This document shows positions 41,834-53,670 of a DNA stretch of 64,000 nucleotides, piece after piece; the first letter of the stretch is position 1; every line of letters begins with the position of its first letter. Made by a program: the position numbers and the translations under genes. The notes below the pieces were generated by a model. That model did not search any database and was not told where the DNA came from. It saw only the letters and a list, made by a program, of their open reading frames with translations. The DNA comes from Bemisia tabaci (Eukaryota > Arthropoda > Insecta > Hemiptera > Aleyrodidae). The stretch covers positions 31,320,098-31,384,097 of the forward strand of contig NC_092796.1 of the NCBI RefSeq assembly GCF_918797505.1, read 5' to 3'.

Positions 41834-42264
41834 AATGGGTGAGTTGCGCAGGTCACAAACTCGTGTTTTGATGCTTTCTTCTTGTCGATCAGCTAAAAAT
41901 AACAAGATCTGTCCAAACAGAAACTTTCTAGTTTCAATATTTACCGAGATTTCCCGCTTTGAAAAATGCGGTTTATGACGTCATCCACCGCGGCAATGAA
42001 ACCCTTGGTTTTTTCCATCTTGCTTTCAGCCGAGTTTCACGTTGAGTAACGTTGCACATTTGTGTCTCGCCGATTGATGGAAGCAAGGTGGAAGAAACCA
42101 AGGGTGTCACTACTGCGGTGGGTGACGTCATACACCGAATTTTTCAAAGCGCAATATCTATGTTAATACTGAACATGGAGAGTTGCTGCTGGGGCAGATC
42201 TCATTATTATCAGCTAATCAAGGCATCAAAACACGATTTTGTGACCGGCGCAACTGATCCACTG
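41834..42264. mobile_element. family X palindromic MITE, copy 2
   Basis: AATGGGTGAGTTGCGCAGGT to ACCGGCGCAACTGATCCACT, with TATGACGTCATCCACCGCGG and the mirror CGGTGGGTGACGTCATA. The loop holds TTGGTTTTTTCCATCTTGC / GCAAGGTGGAAGAAACCAA. Confidence 0.8.
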
Positions 42265-42479
42265 TGTGTGTGTCAGAAATGAAAAGGGAGCTTCCAAAAG
42301 CTGAAACTACCTTTGAAAAAAGGCAAATCAAGACCGGCACTTTGGCCACGCTGATCATACTTAAGACTATCAGATAGAGATTAAGACAGACTGATGAATG
42401 GACTGCAGTTTGCAAAAAGAACTACTGTTTCCAACTCATCCAGAAATCACCTATCTGCACGTGAAATTAAACGGCACAA

Positions 42480-43025
42480 ACATTGTTTCTAAAATGAGCC
42501 AGAATGGAGGTGTTGCATGTGTGAGGAATTTGCGATTTGACTACTGATTCTTTTGTAAAAGTTCGCGTGGAACACGATGGTGCCACTAGTTTTCTCTGAA
42601 ATTAACTCCTATGCTCAAAAAAAGCTCTCAAGTTGAGGCCAAAACGGAGGGTATATCCCACGCTATCCTGAGAGTCCGCCTCTACATCAAGACAAACTCT
42701 CCATGCAAAGATAGGGAGCAAATACATTAGCAGTGATACCGTGTTTTCAGTTTTAGAGCTCCCAAATAAAGTGGCAGCCCTGTCAATATATTTTCTCCCT
42801 GTCTTTGCATGGAGAGTTGGTCTTGATGTAGAGGTGGACTCTCCGGATAGTGTGGGATATCCCCTCCATTTCGGCCTCAACTTGAGAGCTTTTTTTGAGC
42901 TTGGGAGTTAATTTCAGAGAAAACCAGTGTCACCATCGTGTTTCTCGCGAACTTTTACAAATGAATCAACAGTCAAATCGCAAATTCCTCACACATGCAA
43001 CATCTTCATTGCATCAGGCTCATTT
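42480..43025. mobile_element. large palindrome HH
   Basis: About 545 bp. The arms are nearly complementary: AAATGAGCC ... ATGTGTGAGGAATTTGCGAT against ATCGCAAATTCCTCACACAT, AAAAAAGCTCTCAAGTTGAG against CTCAACTTGAGAGCTTTTTT, and CTCCATGCAAAGATAGGGAG against CTCCCTGTCTTTGCATGGAG. No ORF of interest. Confidence 0.85.
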
Positions 43026-43444
43026 TATCAGTATTCTGCTTCTGTAAATTATAGATACGTGTGCTACCGTTACGTTTGAATAAGTTCTTCAACCGAAGAG
43101 TATCGGATATCCCAATTTCACTTCTTGAATCTCCTTTGATCACAATTTAGTCCGTCCAACGAGACTGCGTTTTCGGGCTGAAGGCGAATCGACGAGCAAC
43201 CCGAGCGTAAACACAATCATAACAGTCGACTTGGGCGGATCGCCGGGGCTTTTCGATTGGCGTTCGCTACTGTATTCTTTAGATCAAAAAAGGGGGAAAT
43301 GTAGTTTTACGAAATACCAAGCTAACCTGTATCGGTGAACTTTCATTTCAGCCGATCCCCGCGGGTTAGCGAGAGATTATTTTCTAAGCTCTTTTGATGT
43401 AAGATGCTTTTCTTCTCAAAGTCGGACGGCGCGCCGCGCCGGTG
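43026..43444. other. unassigned sequence
   Basis: No gene or repeat recognised. Confidence 0.35.
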
Positions 43445-43525
43445 CAATGGGTCAGTTTCACCGGCCAAACATTCGTGCTTTGATGGTTCGGGCTGCCCCA
43501 GCGCAAAATATAAAATCTGCCCGAA
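43445..43525. mobile_element. family X fragment hosting a family B MITE
   Basis: AATGGGTCAGTTTCACCGGC and TTCGTGCTTTGATGG match the left end of family X. The match stops where B copy 4 begins, and no right half is seen. Confidence 0.6.
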
Positions 43526-43758
43526 CACTGGAAAAAAAAAAAACACATTGGATCTAGAGTCTAGACTCTTAAAAACATTGATACGAAAAAATACTCTTGA
43601 TTCAATCAGATTTAAGCTTAAATTAAGAACCAAGCCTCTTAATTTGAGCGGATTTCCTTTGGATTTAAGCTTAAATCTCATTGAATCAAGAGTCCTTTTT
43701 CTTGTCAATGTTTTCAAGAGTCTGGACTATAGATCCAATGTGTTTTTTTTTTCCAGAG
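43526..43758. mobile_element. family B foldback MITE, copy 4
   Basis: CACTGGAAAAAAAAAAAACA to TTTTTTTTTTTCCAGAG (right end altered), with the full family hairpin. Confidence 0.88.
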
Positions 43759-44576
43759 AACGCTGTTTTGTAACGATTAGAATTGAATCGGCGAGAGCGG
43801 AAACACACTTACTCGGTGACTCGAAAATGCTCAATTTTTGTTGAAGACAGTCAGTTTCGTAAAGGTCATTGAAGTTAACGAAGTTAACGCATCTGTTCCA
43901 ACTTGGACCTTTAAGGTGACCTTAAGTACTCGTCTTCCGGCACCAGACATCCTTTTTTTAGACCAACTTCTTCACCTACTGAGCAGTTTTTCCGTGTGTC
44001 TTGATTATTTTCATTTTTTCGAGTTGGTGTGTTTTCGCTCTTACTGATTCAATTGAAGTGGACCTTTAGCTTTGGCGCAAAACATTCTGTGCACAATCAA
44101 AATATTTCAAATTTTCATCAGTAGATGCATTATTTTGGAAGAATTGACATTCCAGTCTCTTGCTGTATCATTAAGGAATGTTCGTGCCAAAAATCACATT
44201 CCAAAAACTGAAAATAAAGTCAATAAGTTCTATCTACTTCGATACGCTAAAATCGTTTTCATTACAATTTCATTCATTGAATTGCATTTCAATCTCATCG
44301 ATTTCATGGTCGAGTCGAAACAATGGACAGGCTTTTCAAGTTCTAATGATTCAAAGGAATGCCAGTACAAGTTTCCCCTCTTTTTTGGTAGTAAGTTGCA
44401 TCTGTGGGATTGCGACTGTGAATAATGTAATAAAATTTGATAAATTACGTGAACAAATTTCAAGGGTCTTCCCTCAGAAGAGCTCTGCTCTCATCATCGA
44501 CAAATTGAGTTGAAACGCACTTATTGCTGCATGTGCAAACTTCAACGCTCCGGTCAGTTGATCATTCAATACCATC
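43759..44576. other. unassigned sequence
   Basis: Two overlapping plus-strand frames (about 44072-44425 and 44178-44513) of just over 110 codons are open but A+T-driven, without domains or splice context. I see no convincing gene. Confidence 0.35.
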
Positions 44577-44584
44577 TTACATAT

Positions 44585-44748
44585 CAGTGGCAAAGCGCGA
44601 ATGATCGATTATCGATATTTCCCCACTTGAAGCTATGATAAAGAATCGATTATTAAGGTGTTCGATGTGAACACCCTGTTTATCGATCCTCTCTCATAGG
44701 TTTAAATGACAGATCAATCGATGTATCGAAAAACACACCACGCCACCG
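44585..44748. mobile_element. family D hAT-like MITE, copy 6
   Basis: 164 bp, CAGTGGCAAAGCGCGAATGA to ACACACCACGCCACCG, with perfect target duplications TTACATAT (44577-44584, 44749-44756). Confidence 0.94.
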
Positions 44749-44756
44749 TTACATAT

Positions 44757-46052
44757 CGCGGCGGACCTTGCATGGTATAAACTAGGTTACTGCCTACGCA
44801 AGGAAGTTAGGAACAATAAAAATAAAGTCTTAAATGACTAAATTCTATTCTAAATGACAGCGGCACACTGCTAAGCGAAAATCTGTCCCTATTTAGACCT
44901 ATTAAATCAATATCTCACTTAGCAAAATAGCTTTATCTCATAACATTGACTCATGAATGACATAATTAAATATTACTGATTGATTTTGTTCGAAGTTTTT
45001 GAGACCCTGTATTAAAATATAATTAAAATTAAATGGAAGACTTGAAACAGTATTATCATCACATACATAAAATTATGAACATAGTTAGCGAAATGCAGAA
45101 ATAAAAAAGACAGAGAAAAATAAACAAACCCATTCTCTTCGGCTAAAAGCTTTGCATACTCAGAATATGCAAGTACACAGATAAACATTTATAAAACAAG
45201 TACTATTCTACAATTTATTGTACAATTGTACCATATGGTCTGGTATATTGCATGATATTGAAACAATAGATTTTTGATATCTCTTTAGAGAGTCGATGCC
45301 GTGAAGATGAAAAGCAAAATTCCATCATCACCCTCAAAATGATGATGTGCGTCAATGATACGAATTGCGTGCTGACAAGATGATTCATCTTAATTCTGAC
45401 GGCTCAAAATTCCCTCTTCTGGGTTATTTCTCGGGAGGGATATTGACCAATTAGTGTTATAATATAAAGTTTGCGCAGGTCAGAGCTGGGTTACGAGTGT
45501 TGCGATGTAATATTATACAAAGGAATAGGTTTATAAAACAAACTATAATGTATCTGCAATCCGCCAATCAGAAATAGAGATTGAAATCCAAGACCGGAGT
45601 CAGCAGCTGCAACGTTTACTTAAACGAGCACTTGATGGAGAATTCGCACGACAAAATTTGAGAGTGCTCGACGAGCTTACAATCAGTTCGCTTTTTCAGT
45701 TCTTTATACAATTTTTTCTGAAATGGGAAATTTTAGAAAAACACGAGAAAAAGGAAAGAATGTACCACCTTGTGACGTCATCACACGGCATTTTCCATTT
45801 ATGCACATGAATTTCAGCAGATTAGATCATTTTGCCATATCTTAGATAATTGTTTAGTTTAGAAACAAAAATATTCTCGGGATTGCTTCACTAGATAGTT
45901 TTCACTTAAAAATGAAATTCATCAAATAGACACCTGCAAAATCTTCATCGTTTTGATGCCAAAAATCGGTGAAAATTCGAATTCTGAGATTCATTTCCTG
46001 TATGCATTTTTAACCGATTTTCGATTCAAAAAACGCCATGCTCTCACCATGA
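44757..46052. other. A+T-rich intergenic sequence
   Basis: No gene, RNA or repeat family recognised. Confidence 0.4.
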
Positions 46053-46216
46053 CAGTACCGCGGCTTTAATAGTCGATTATCGATCTTTCCTTATTTGAAG
46101 CTGTGGTAAAGAACTGATTATTAAGGTGTTCGTGGCGAACACCCTGTCAATCCATTATTTTCCATTGGTTTAAATGACAGATCAATCTATACATCGCAAA
46201 GCAAGCCACGCCATTG
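46053..46216. mobile_element. family D hAT-like MITE, copy 7 (older)
   Basis: CAGTACCGCGGCTTTAATAG to AAGCAAGCCACGCCATTG. The flanks CACCATGA and CACCAGAA keep six of eight bases. It is more diverged than other copies, but the GGTGTTCGTGGCGAACACCC centre is intact. Confidence 0.85.
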
Positions 46217-47601
46217 CACCAGAACATCACAGAAAGTCCATCAGTGTCCGATCTTGGATTTTCAGCTCTCCTTGTAGAAAACCGAATTGAGAGGGTGATT
46301 CTTTGACTATATTTTCAAACCCACCGTTGAGGGATAAAGCGTACTCCTCACCTTAAATTTAAATGGTTTAGGAGACTCGCGTGTGAGTGTAAGATGTAAG
46401 AGAGTGGTGGCGTTAGCACAGGCAGAAGGGGAGGGGGTGGTTCATCCCCTCCGGAAGCTGGGAAAGAACGTGAAAGAACTTGGAAAGACAAACAAAAGTG
46501 AGCTCTTACGATGCAAGTAAATCAGCTATTTACTTTGACCTATGTGTTTACCATTCCTCGTCGGAGTCGCAAATGTTTTCACTTGCGATCCTCCCTCTCT
46601 CCCTCTCTTCTCTCCCGGTCAACAGAAGCTTCCGGGTTCCCAACTTTTCACGAAACCTTCTATTCAGAGTGATTTTGGAAATTTTGAAACTCTAACGTTA
46701 CTCCTCGGATATTTATTGTCGACGGGAAAGTTTTATGGGTTAATTTATTCTGCGAATGATGCAAACCACACTACCATTCTAAATTGTCTCCGATAAAACG
46801 ATTTTTTTATTTATTCTAGAAAAGTCGTGCATCTAGTTAGTTCTTGTTTGTTTCTTTTTTGTAAAATAAAAAAAAAATTCACAACAGCATAAACGAGCAC
46901 TGGTTCAATCAGTCTTGGTTTAAATTCGAGGATAAAACCAAACTATACCGCACTATTACGTTAGAAAAATTGTCTAATGTTAAAACCTGTGCTTGAGACT
47001 TACAGAGAGGGACTATCCTACAAGCCCTGGATATTCAAATTTTCCAATTTTGAAAATAGACCCTTTTTCGGACCAATAAGGAACATTTGGCTCTTATCAC
47101 CCATTTTTGAATTCCGATAAGGTCAAAACCGAGCCACCCCATTCGACATTATTACAATTATTAAGAGGATAATAACCTAATGGAGTTTTCGGGTTATTCG
47201 GCTCATTTTTTTGGAATTCAATTTGACAGGATTACGAAGGAAACCAGAAAAGACTGCCGCAATCTAAACTCTGAGGTTTAATTGCCCGTATTCAGAATTT
47301 GCATCCGTCTAATTTATGAACCCTCTTCGGGAGATGAGTCAAAAATTTTGAATTTGATCGTCATTGCTGCCAACATGGAAAACTGCACCGTAATTGAGGA
47401 GAAGTCCGTTCCGTAATAACAGAGGTTGGCAGCACGTGGAAACGATCCGAATCCACTCGCGCAAAATTCGCTTCTTCTAATTTCGGCAAACATTGCAATT
47501 GAGAGGACTAATCCGGTGTAGTTTTCCCACGTTTCGTCTACAAGGATTGGGAGCCTTTTGGTTATAGCATCGGTCGATCAGTCTTGTAGAAAACAATTGA
47601 T
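46217..47601. other. 3' flank of the beat-like gene
   Basis: Contains no recognised repeat. On the minus strand overlapping AATAAATAAA (46806-46815) lies about 790 bases after the beat-like stop codon and could be its polyadenylation signal, but nothing else supports this. A plus-strand frame around 46480-46796 has no recognisable features. Confidence 0.35.
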
Positions 47602-47744
47602 TTACAAGGAGTAAGACTGGAGCAGGAGAGACAGCCTCCATACGACGGGAATGAGGAACAGCGACGAGAACTCTGGCACGACGGTGGCGCCCTCATCAGC
47701 GACGGCACTGGACGTGATCGGCTCGGCAGCGGGCTTCACGGCAA
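47602..47744 (-). CDS. beat-like Ig protein, terminal exon (C-terminal hydrophobic tail)
   Basis: Minus-strand exon from acceptor TGTGTTTTCTAG to TAA at 47604-47602. It completes a split Ile codon from the previous exon, then reads AVKPAAEPITSSAVADEGAT and ends VPEFSSLFLIPVVWRLSLLL then QSYSL. A small-residue/acidic stretch followed by a 20-residue hydrophobic end with no basic tail is what a GPI-anchor signal looks like; several beat family members are membrane-linked. The omega site is not assigned. Confidence 0.82.
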
Positions 47745-47962
47745 CTAGAAAACACAAATCGTTACGTGAAAAATCCTACTCGATTGATTCCATTTCTTGG
47801 GACTTGTTACAAATTTTCCGCTAACATATCAGGTAAGAATCAGAATTTGATATCAATTTGTTCACTAGGACTGCACAAGATTTTTGTGAATGACAAAATT
47901 TTAACGAGGTTCACTTGAAGAAACTACTATTTCTTCGGACGCGTTTTGGGAGCTCTGCCGCA

Positions 47963-48280
47963 CAGTGGTCTTAGGACAAAAAATGCAACAAAAAAATACC
48001 CAAAAATGATTTGCAAGGCAAGGGGTCAATCCATGATACGAGTAGACTTAAAATTGCGAAAAATCAAAATATTGGCTGATCCTATTTTCGAGAAGTCGTA
48101 ATTTGAAATTGTCATAGTGAATGCAAGTTTTTTACTGATTTTGACCCCGTTTTCTATTTATTTGTCTATTGAATTGATGTCGATCGATCCACGTTATTTT
48201 TTTGTTCAATTCATGTTGACCGAATGCTTGCCGTCGCGTTGCGTGCAGACGTCACATCATATTCTTTTTTTTAACTGAAC
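47963..48280. mobile_element. family L element, copy 3 (left part)
   Basis: CAGTGGTCTTAGGACAAAAA start. It is the inverted equivalent of about 4780-5103, including GATCGATCCACG and a TTGCGTGCAGACG stretch, then runs into the K hairpin. It lies in the last intron of the beat-like gene. Confidence 0.6.
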
Positions 48281-48281
48281 A

Positions 48282-48575
48282 AATTGTCGGCACGAATAAG
48301 CTGCGCGTGCTGATTTCAGCTCATCATATACTTGACTCTCTGAAGGCGTTTTATAGGCGAATGTGGAGCATCCTGTTGGAGAACAACAGAAAAGAGATTG
48401 AATAGATCGTTCAATCCTTACTTCGTTCGTTTTTCAAAAGATTGCGCTGCTTGCGCTCATAAAACGCCTTCAGAGAGTCGAGTATGTAAAGACCCAAAAT
48501 CAGCACGCACAACGTATTTGTAACAACAATTGCTGAGGCCGCAGCGGAAGGCGAGTTGAAAACAACCGTATATTG
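48282..48575. mobile_element. family K palindrome, copy 2
   Basis: Arms CTCATCATATACTTGACTCT + CTGAAGGCGTTTTAT and ATAAAACGCCTTCAGAGAGT + CGAGTATGTAA. The loop region holds GAATAGATCGTTCAATCC. Confidence 0.7.
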
Positions 48576-48774
48576 CACGTTGAAAAACATTTTAGCACTT
48601 TAATTTATACTGTTACAAATAGATAGTTGTATTTTATTTTCTTTTTATGGGAGATTCTCGAAAAACGTTTCACGATAAACTAAGTTTAAATGCAAAATAT
48701 AATAAACCACACTACATTTTGGGAACAGTTTTCATTGAAGAGCTAAAATGTTTTTATGTGTATTATACGGTTGT

Positions 48775-49205
48775 TTTCAATTCGCCGTCAGCTGCGTGTT
48801 ATGCCTCAATGTTGTTCCGAATAAGTTGTGTGTGCTAATTTTAGCTCATTACATTCTTGACTCTCTAAAGGTTTTTTTATGTGCGAAAGCAATTCGCCTT
48901 CAGCTAACGTTTGTAGCAATTGTTGTTACGGATATGCTGTGCGTGCTTATTTCCGCTCATTACATACCTGACTCTCTGAGGGCGTTTTATGAGCGAATGC
49001 AGAGCAACTTGTCGGAGAACACCAGAATTGAGATTGAATGAATTGTTCAATCCCTACTTCGTCCGTTCTCCAAGAAATTGCGGTACTTGCGCGCATAAAG
49101 CGCCTTCAGAAAGTCGAGTGTGTAATGGGCTAAAATTAGCACGCACAACATAATTATTCGTAACAACAATTGCTGTGGACGCAGCTGAGGGCGATAGAAA
49201 TCAAC
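48775..49205. mobile_element. family K palindrome, copy 3 (with internal duplication)
   Basis: The block TGTGTGCTAATTTTAGCTCA / TTACGGATATGCTGTGCGTG appears twice in the left arm before the loop. The right arm ends TTGCTGTGGACGCAGCTGAG. Confidence 0.65.
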
Positions 49206-49324
49206 CGTATAATACAAGTTGAAAAATATTTTGACTCTTTGAGTGCAAAAAGTGAATCTCATTAAATATTTGTTATTTATAGAATTTGAAATACATTGAT
49301 CACAGGGAGACATTACAACACAGG

Positions 49325-49543
49325 GAGTATGGAGCAATCCTATCGGTTGAGATGGGTGTTCGTTATGGACTAAGGGAGAAAATGATGGACTAACTGCAGG
49401 GTCTCTCGTGGGTTGCCGTTAGTTAGTCTATGACATACCTCTTTTGTCCGTTATAATCATCCGCTTCCACCGATAGGATCCCTCCATATCCCTTTCGTCT
49501 TCTTTCTCTATAACCTCGTCTTTAAATTTCAATAATTAGCCCG
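49325..49543. mobile_element. family C MITE, copy 4 (left end lost)
   Basis: GCAATCCTATCGGTTGAGAT and TTCCACCGATAGGATCCCTC form the arms. The right end CAATAATTAGCCCGC is intact and the left terminal repeat is missing. Confidence 0.7.
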
Positions 49544-49556
49544 CAGGTCTATGGCA

Positions 49557-50707
49557 TTAAGGTGATTTTATGTGATTTAGGGACGAGGTCCGCCACCAAC
49601 TTGCGCTGATATGCGGTTTACGTCTTTCGAAGGCAATAATTATCGTTATGTACAAATTAATGCAAGAGACTGATCCATAACGTATTGCAGCATTAATACT
49701 GAGTAGAGTGACATCAGGTTTGTTATAAGATTCATTGAAAATTTTTATTTGAAACTACGATAACGGACGTTGCCCATTGACTCATGTGCAAGAGAGAGTC
49801 TTAATAGCGCTATAATGACTCTCTCTTACACATTGAGTCAATGGACGACGTCCCTTATCGTAGTTTCAAATAAAAATTGTCGATGAATCTAAACAAATCT
49901 GATGTCACTCTACTCAATATTAATGCTGCTACACGTTTTGGATTAATTTCTTGCATCCAGGGTGTCTACTAAAACAGGCTGGTCAAAAATAAGTACTGTT
50001 ACTGTACTTTTTCAGTACATTCTCAAGAAATTCAGTACCTCCTCCGACAGAAAAATTCCGTACTCTTTCAATACCTCTATTTGACGATATTAGAAAAATT
50101 TCAAAAATTTGAATTTGCAACAAAAATGACAAAAAATCAAAAACAATTCTGGACCTTTTTTTCGGAATTTCCGCACTTTTTCAGTGCTTCCGGACCGCCT
50201 TAAAAAAATCAGTACTATGTCCGGACTTTCCGGAAAGTCCGAGCTTGTAAACACCCTGATTATCTTGTACATTACAATCAGAGACAAGAGACCCTCCACT
50301 AGTATCTTTGCCATGGTGGAAGCTTTTACTTTCTGGACTTCAGCATTCTACTGTTGACTTACCTACATGGTTGATGTTTAACAACGTGTTGGCAGTTTCG
50401 TTTCGCAAACAAGCCGAAAATGGCCGAAGTTTAGGAAACTTGTTTGGCTCAGACGTCACCCGAAGTTCATCATCGACCATGTAGGTAGGTCAACAGCCGA
50501 AATTAGGGTGATGACTGTTGCTCCCTTATAATTGTCCATAAGGAGCTGTTGAATCCCCGAAAGTAAAAGCTTCCACCTGTCGCCAAGAGGCCAGTGGAGG
50601 GTCTCTTGTCTCTGATTACAATAATTATTGCTTCTTAAAAACGTAAACCACGAGGCAGCGCAGCGTGGTGGCAGATCTCGTCTCTAGATCACATAGAATC
50701 ACCTTAA
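49557..50707. mobile_element. element P with TTAA flanks and long inverted repeats
   Basis: TTAA at both outer ends. Terminal inverted repeats of about 95 bp begin GGTGATTTTATGTGATTTAG and end CACATAGAATCACC. Inside are two further nested palindromes (AAGAGAGAGTCTTAATAGC region; TTGACTTACCTACATGGTTG / GACCATGTAGGTAGGTCAAC). It ends 40 bases from the splice donor of the exon at 50747. Family V is inserted in it. Confidence 0.78.
49958..50258. mobile_element. family V MITE nested in P
   Basis: CAGGGTGTCTACTAAAACAG at the left and GTAAACACCCTG at the right. The interior repeats AGTACTGTTACTGTAC-like and CCGGACTTTCCGGAAAGTCC motifs. No target duplication found. Confidence 0.7.
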
Positions 50708-50746
50708 AAGGCTACGAAAAAGAAAATATTTAGTAGATTGACTTAC

Positions 50747-50963
50747 TGGAAACGCTGTTGGCCCGGTAGTCAGCGTAGTCGAGGCGGCTGGCGCCCGGCC
50801 CGAGGTAGGCGGGGATGGTGGAGAGGCAGGTGAGCATGATCTTGGGGACGTGGGCCTCGGTGAGGGGGAGCGCCAGCTTCACCGCCCCCGACATGCCCCC
50901 GTTGAGCCCGGCCCCCAGCCCCCGGTTGTCCACCGGAAACGTCCGGATGAAACTTCGCTCCAC
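50747..50963 (-). CDS. beat-like Ig protein, penultimate exon
   Basis: Minus-strand, acceptor TTTCCTGTCGACAG, donor GTAAGT. Enters in phase 0 and leaves in phase 1. It reads VERSFIRTFPVDNRGLGAGL, NGGMSGAVKLALPLTEAHVP, KIMLTCLSTIPAYLGPGASR and on. The pattern L-x-L-x-L-x-x-x-H-x...I-x-L-x-C-x-x-x-I-P-A-Y is the second half of the second Ig domain of beaten-path proteins, with the F-strand cysteine in LTCLST. The exon is very G+C-rich compared with its introns. Beat proteins are neuronal cell-surface or secreted partners of Side receptors, acting in axon guidance and synapse matching. Confidence 0.85.
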
Positions 50964-51015
50964 CTGTCGACAGGAAACGGAAATGCAGTCAGACTCCACG
51001 CCTTCCCGGAAATTC

Positions 51016-51034
51016 CGCCTCCCCCCCCCCCCCC
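51016..51034. repeat. C homopolymer run close to the beat-like exon
   Basis: About 18 C residues on the plus strand, so a G run just upstream of the acceptor on the coding strand. Confidence 0.9.
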
Positions 51035-51231
51035 CGGACTTCCTAGCGGCCTCCGCCGATGCAGCCCGGCCCAGGGAACACTGCAGCCCTGACTTCGTGA
51101 GGAAAAACACCTATCGACATTGGAATGTTGCCGAATTTCCTTCGATATTATGTTTGTTTTCAGTGACGAATAAATTGTGGTTGGACGCACGAGTCGTTTC
51201 GACAAAGAGTAATTTTGCCGACGCGCGTTGA

Positions 51232-52164
51232 AATTCAGTATAAAACTGGAATTCTCCTTGCAGAGGAAAAATACTCATTCAACTCAAGCGTTTCGGGTCT
51301 AATTTGACACATAATTAATTCAACGCAAGGAGAATTTACAAGGTTGTATTAAAATGTATTCTTACATATGGATGTGCAGTTTGACAGCTGAAGAAATGGA
51401 CACAGGGCATACTAAGAGCAACGGTATCTTCGTTGCTCTTAGTGCTTCTGGCTAGACTTCTGGAGGAGGTCGGCTAAGTGTCGCAGTACGCCAAAGAGCG
51501 CCGTGAAAGCAGCAATTATGTATGTACGTATCAGTGCAACGCAGCCCCCTGACTTTTCTGTACTGACGATGGGTCCAATTAAACCTGAAACGCGCCTGCA
51601 GTTGTGTTCCTGATTTCTAATATGGTTTCTGGTCATTTATTAATAAGTCTTTCAGGAGATTGTGGGTCCAAAAAACGAACAAACAAACAAACAAACAAAC
51701 AAACAAACAAACAAACAAACAAACAAAAAACAAAAAAAATAGTGTAGATTAAATTCAACGAGGATCATTTCTTTTTGAATTATTTGTGTGTTTTATTCGT
51801 AACTAGTCTTGCACCAAACTGCAATTTCTCAAAGGAGTAATACCCTGCTCGAATTAGCTTTTTTCCTTCTGCAGTGAGAATTTCAGTTTTAAGCAGAATT
51901 TTATTTTTGAGAAAAGTTATGAAGTTTCTCTAGAAACTTTTGGAGAAGCTAGAACGAATTGAACATGTTGATAACTAGAACTAAATTGAAACAAAAGTGA
52001 TTTGATCGAAGCAGAAATATTATTGAATTTGCTGCAAGAAGATTTTCTCTTGGATTAAGAGGGAACGCGGTGAATTTGAATGTATGGTTACATGAACCGA
52101 AGTATACGGTGACCAGAGGAGAAAATAATGCGGTCACTGAGGAACGTTTTGCCATGGCTCATCA
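51232..52164. other. intronic sequence of the beat-like gene
   Basis: Contains the CAAA microsatellite at 51674-51726, a GTATCTTCGTTGCTCTTAGT / TACTAAGAGCAACGGTATC hairpin near 51405-51440, and otherwise nothing recognised. Confidence 0.45.
51674..51730. repeat. (CAAA)n microsatellite
   Basis: About thirteen uninterrupted ACAA/CAAA units followed by an impure A-rich tail. Confidence 0.95.
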
Positions 52165-52284
52165 CGTCGCTCTCCTAGAGTAAAGGCGTACCTCGATTTC
52201 CGGATGAGCCCCAGAAAGCATGAATTACATGTAAAACATGGCCCACGTAGAAATCGAGCACATACTTACGTCAGAAAAGCGACG
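52165..52284. mobile_element. family R palindromic MITE, copy 3
   Basis: CGTCGCTCTCCTAGAGTAAA at the left and TTACGTCAGAAAAGCGACG at the right. GGCGTACCTCGATTTC mirrors GAAATCGAGCACATAC. Confidence 0.75.
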
Positions 52285-53260
52285 ATAAGACCGAACTTTT
52301 TTCCTCAATGTATTTTATTCATCGCGGGATTTTGCAAGGGTCCTGCAACGTAGCTTTCTCTCTCACTACCCGGAAAAATCGTACCTCAAAACTAGGGGTT
52401 AAAACGTCTTCAAGTTCCACCGACTGTGCGTGAGTCGAAGGGTAGGTATGTCTCTTCGCAGTTGTTGTCTGCGCCAGCAGAATATAAATCCGAGCTGGGT
52501 CATTTTTTATCGAGCGAAAACCATTTAGAGTATTGATGAAAAACTTTGTTCTCTAATCTTTCCCTCATTTTTTATCTCCCCGAGGAGAGACCAAATATTT
52601 TTCTGTTATTTCTTTCCTCCTGTTTTCCGCGCGGATAAAGGGACAATGTTGTCGCTTACGGGAAAGTACACCCGCGCAAAGTGTGATCCCCGCCTCCGAA
52701 CCGTGGGAGCAGATAAAAGAGGAAGGCTAAAAAACACAATTTAACGGCATTTCTCGTTCAGTCTTGGTGATAAAAGTTTGAGGAATTGCTTTTCCTCCTC
52801 CACCAATGAGCTTTACACACCGAGACAGGCGCAACGCTTTTCACGGATTCTATCTCGGGACCTTATCCGACTGCCCTCTTATCGAAAAGAGTGGTAATTA
52901 TAACTCAAAGAATGAAGTTTTGAGAAAATGGACCTTGCGTCTGAGCAGGAATGTACTAGACAAGTCTTTTGTGTCGTAAAATTATTAAAACTCATCCAAG
53001 CACTCTAAGAAATCATTCGGATGCCTGAGAATCACAAAAACTTTCACCGGAAAAAAGGGACTTACTCTGCGTTGCGAAGGCTACTACGCAAAGTTTATTG
53101 TTTTCACTTTTTCAGTGAAACTTGAAATTAAAGAGACATAAAAAGTTGAAACCGTTAATGAACTTGTCTTTGGTATCAACATTTCCTAATAATAATAAAA
53201 AAAACCCCTGAAAATTATCTTAAGTAGTCGGACTTTTATTCTCTCGGCTGAGATTACTTT
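52285..53260. other. intronic sequence, no feature seen
   Basis: No exon, RNA or repeat family recognised. Confidence 0.4.
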
Positions 53261-53481
53261 CATCATTTAAGACGGAAAAAAAGTTGTTGAAGTAACATCC
53301 TGCATAGGTGTTAAAAATCTGCGCGACACCTCTTGAATGTTGTTACGAATCGTCCGTCTGTTAAAGTAATATCCTAGCTACGTTGAATTAACAACCGTGG
53401 TGTTCATATCAACATTCGAGAGTTGTCGCGCAGATTCTTAACATCCGGGGTGTTACTTCAGAAACTTTTTTTCTCCATGAT
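53261..53481. mobile_element. palindrome II
   Basis: ATCATTTAAGACGGAAAAAA and TTTTTTTCTCCATGAT ends; AAATCTGCGCGACACCTC and GAGTTGTCGCGCAGATT within the arms. Single copy. Confidence 0.65.
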
Positions 53482-53670
53482 AAAAACACATTCCAATACC
53501 CTCCCCTTGAGAACCTACACATTTTCTCAAAATGTCTCGAACATTTGGGACCGTGCACAGTAAAAGTATTCCACCAGTTTTGTATCCTGCACTTATACTT
53601 TGCAACAGCTGTTTCGCGGAATTATATGTTTTTCATACTTTATCGTATTCTACGATCAACTCATTAACAC

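Noticed and set aside
43404..43844. 146-codon open frame
   Set aside because: It runs through a family B MITE and X fragment; the same peptide parts appear wherever family B occurs.
48748..49041. 97-codon frame with hydrophobic repeats
   Set aside because: It lies in the left arm of K hairpin copy 3 and has no start context, domain or splice partner. Mentioned as a low-interest finding only.
50815..51231. 138-codon plus-strand frame
   Set aside because: Antisense to the beat-like exon at 50747-50963, continuing across a C run.
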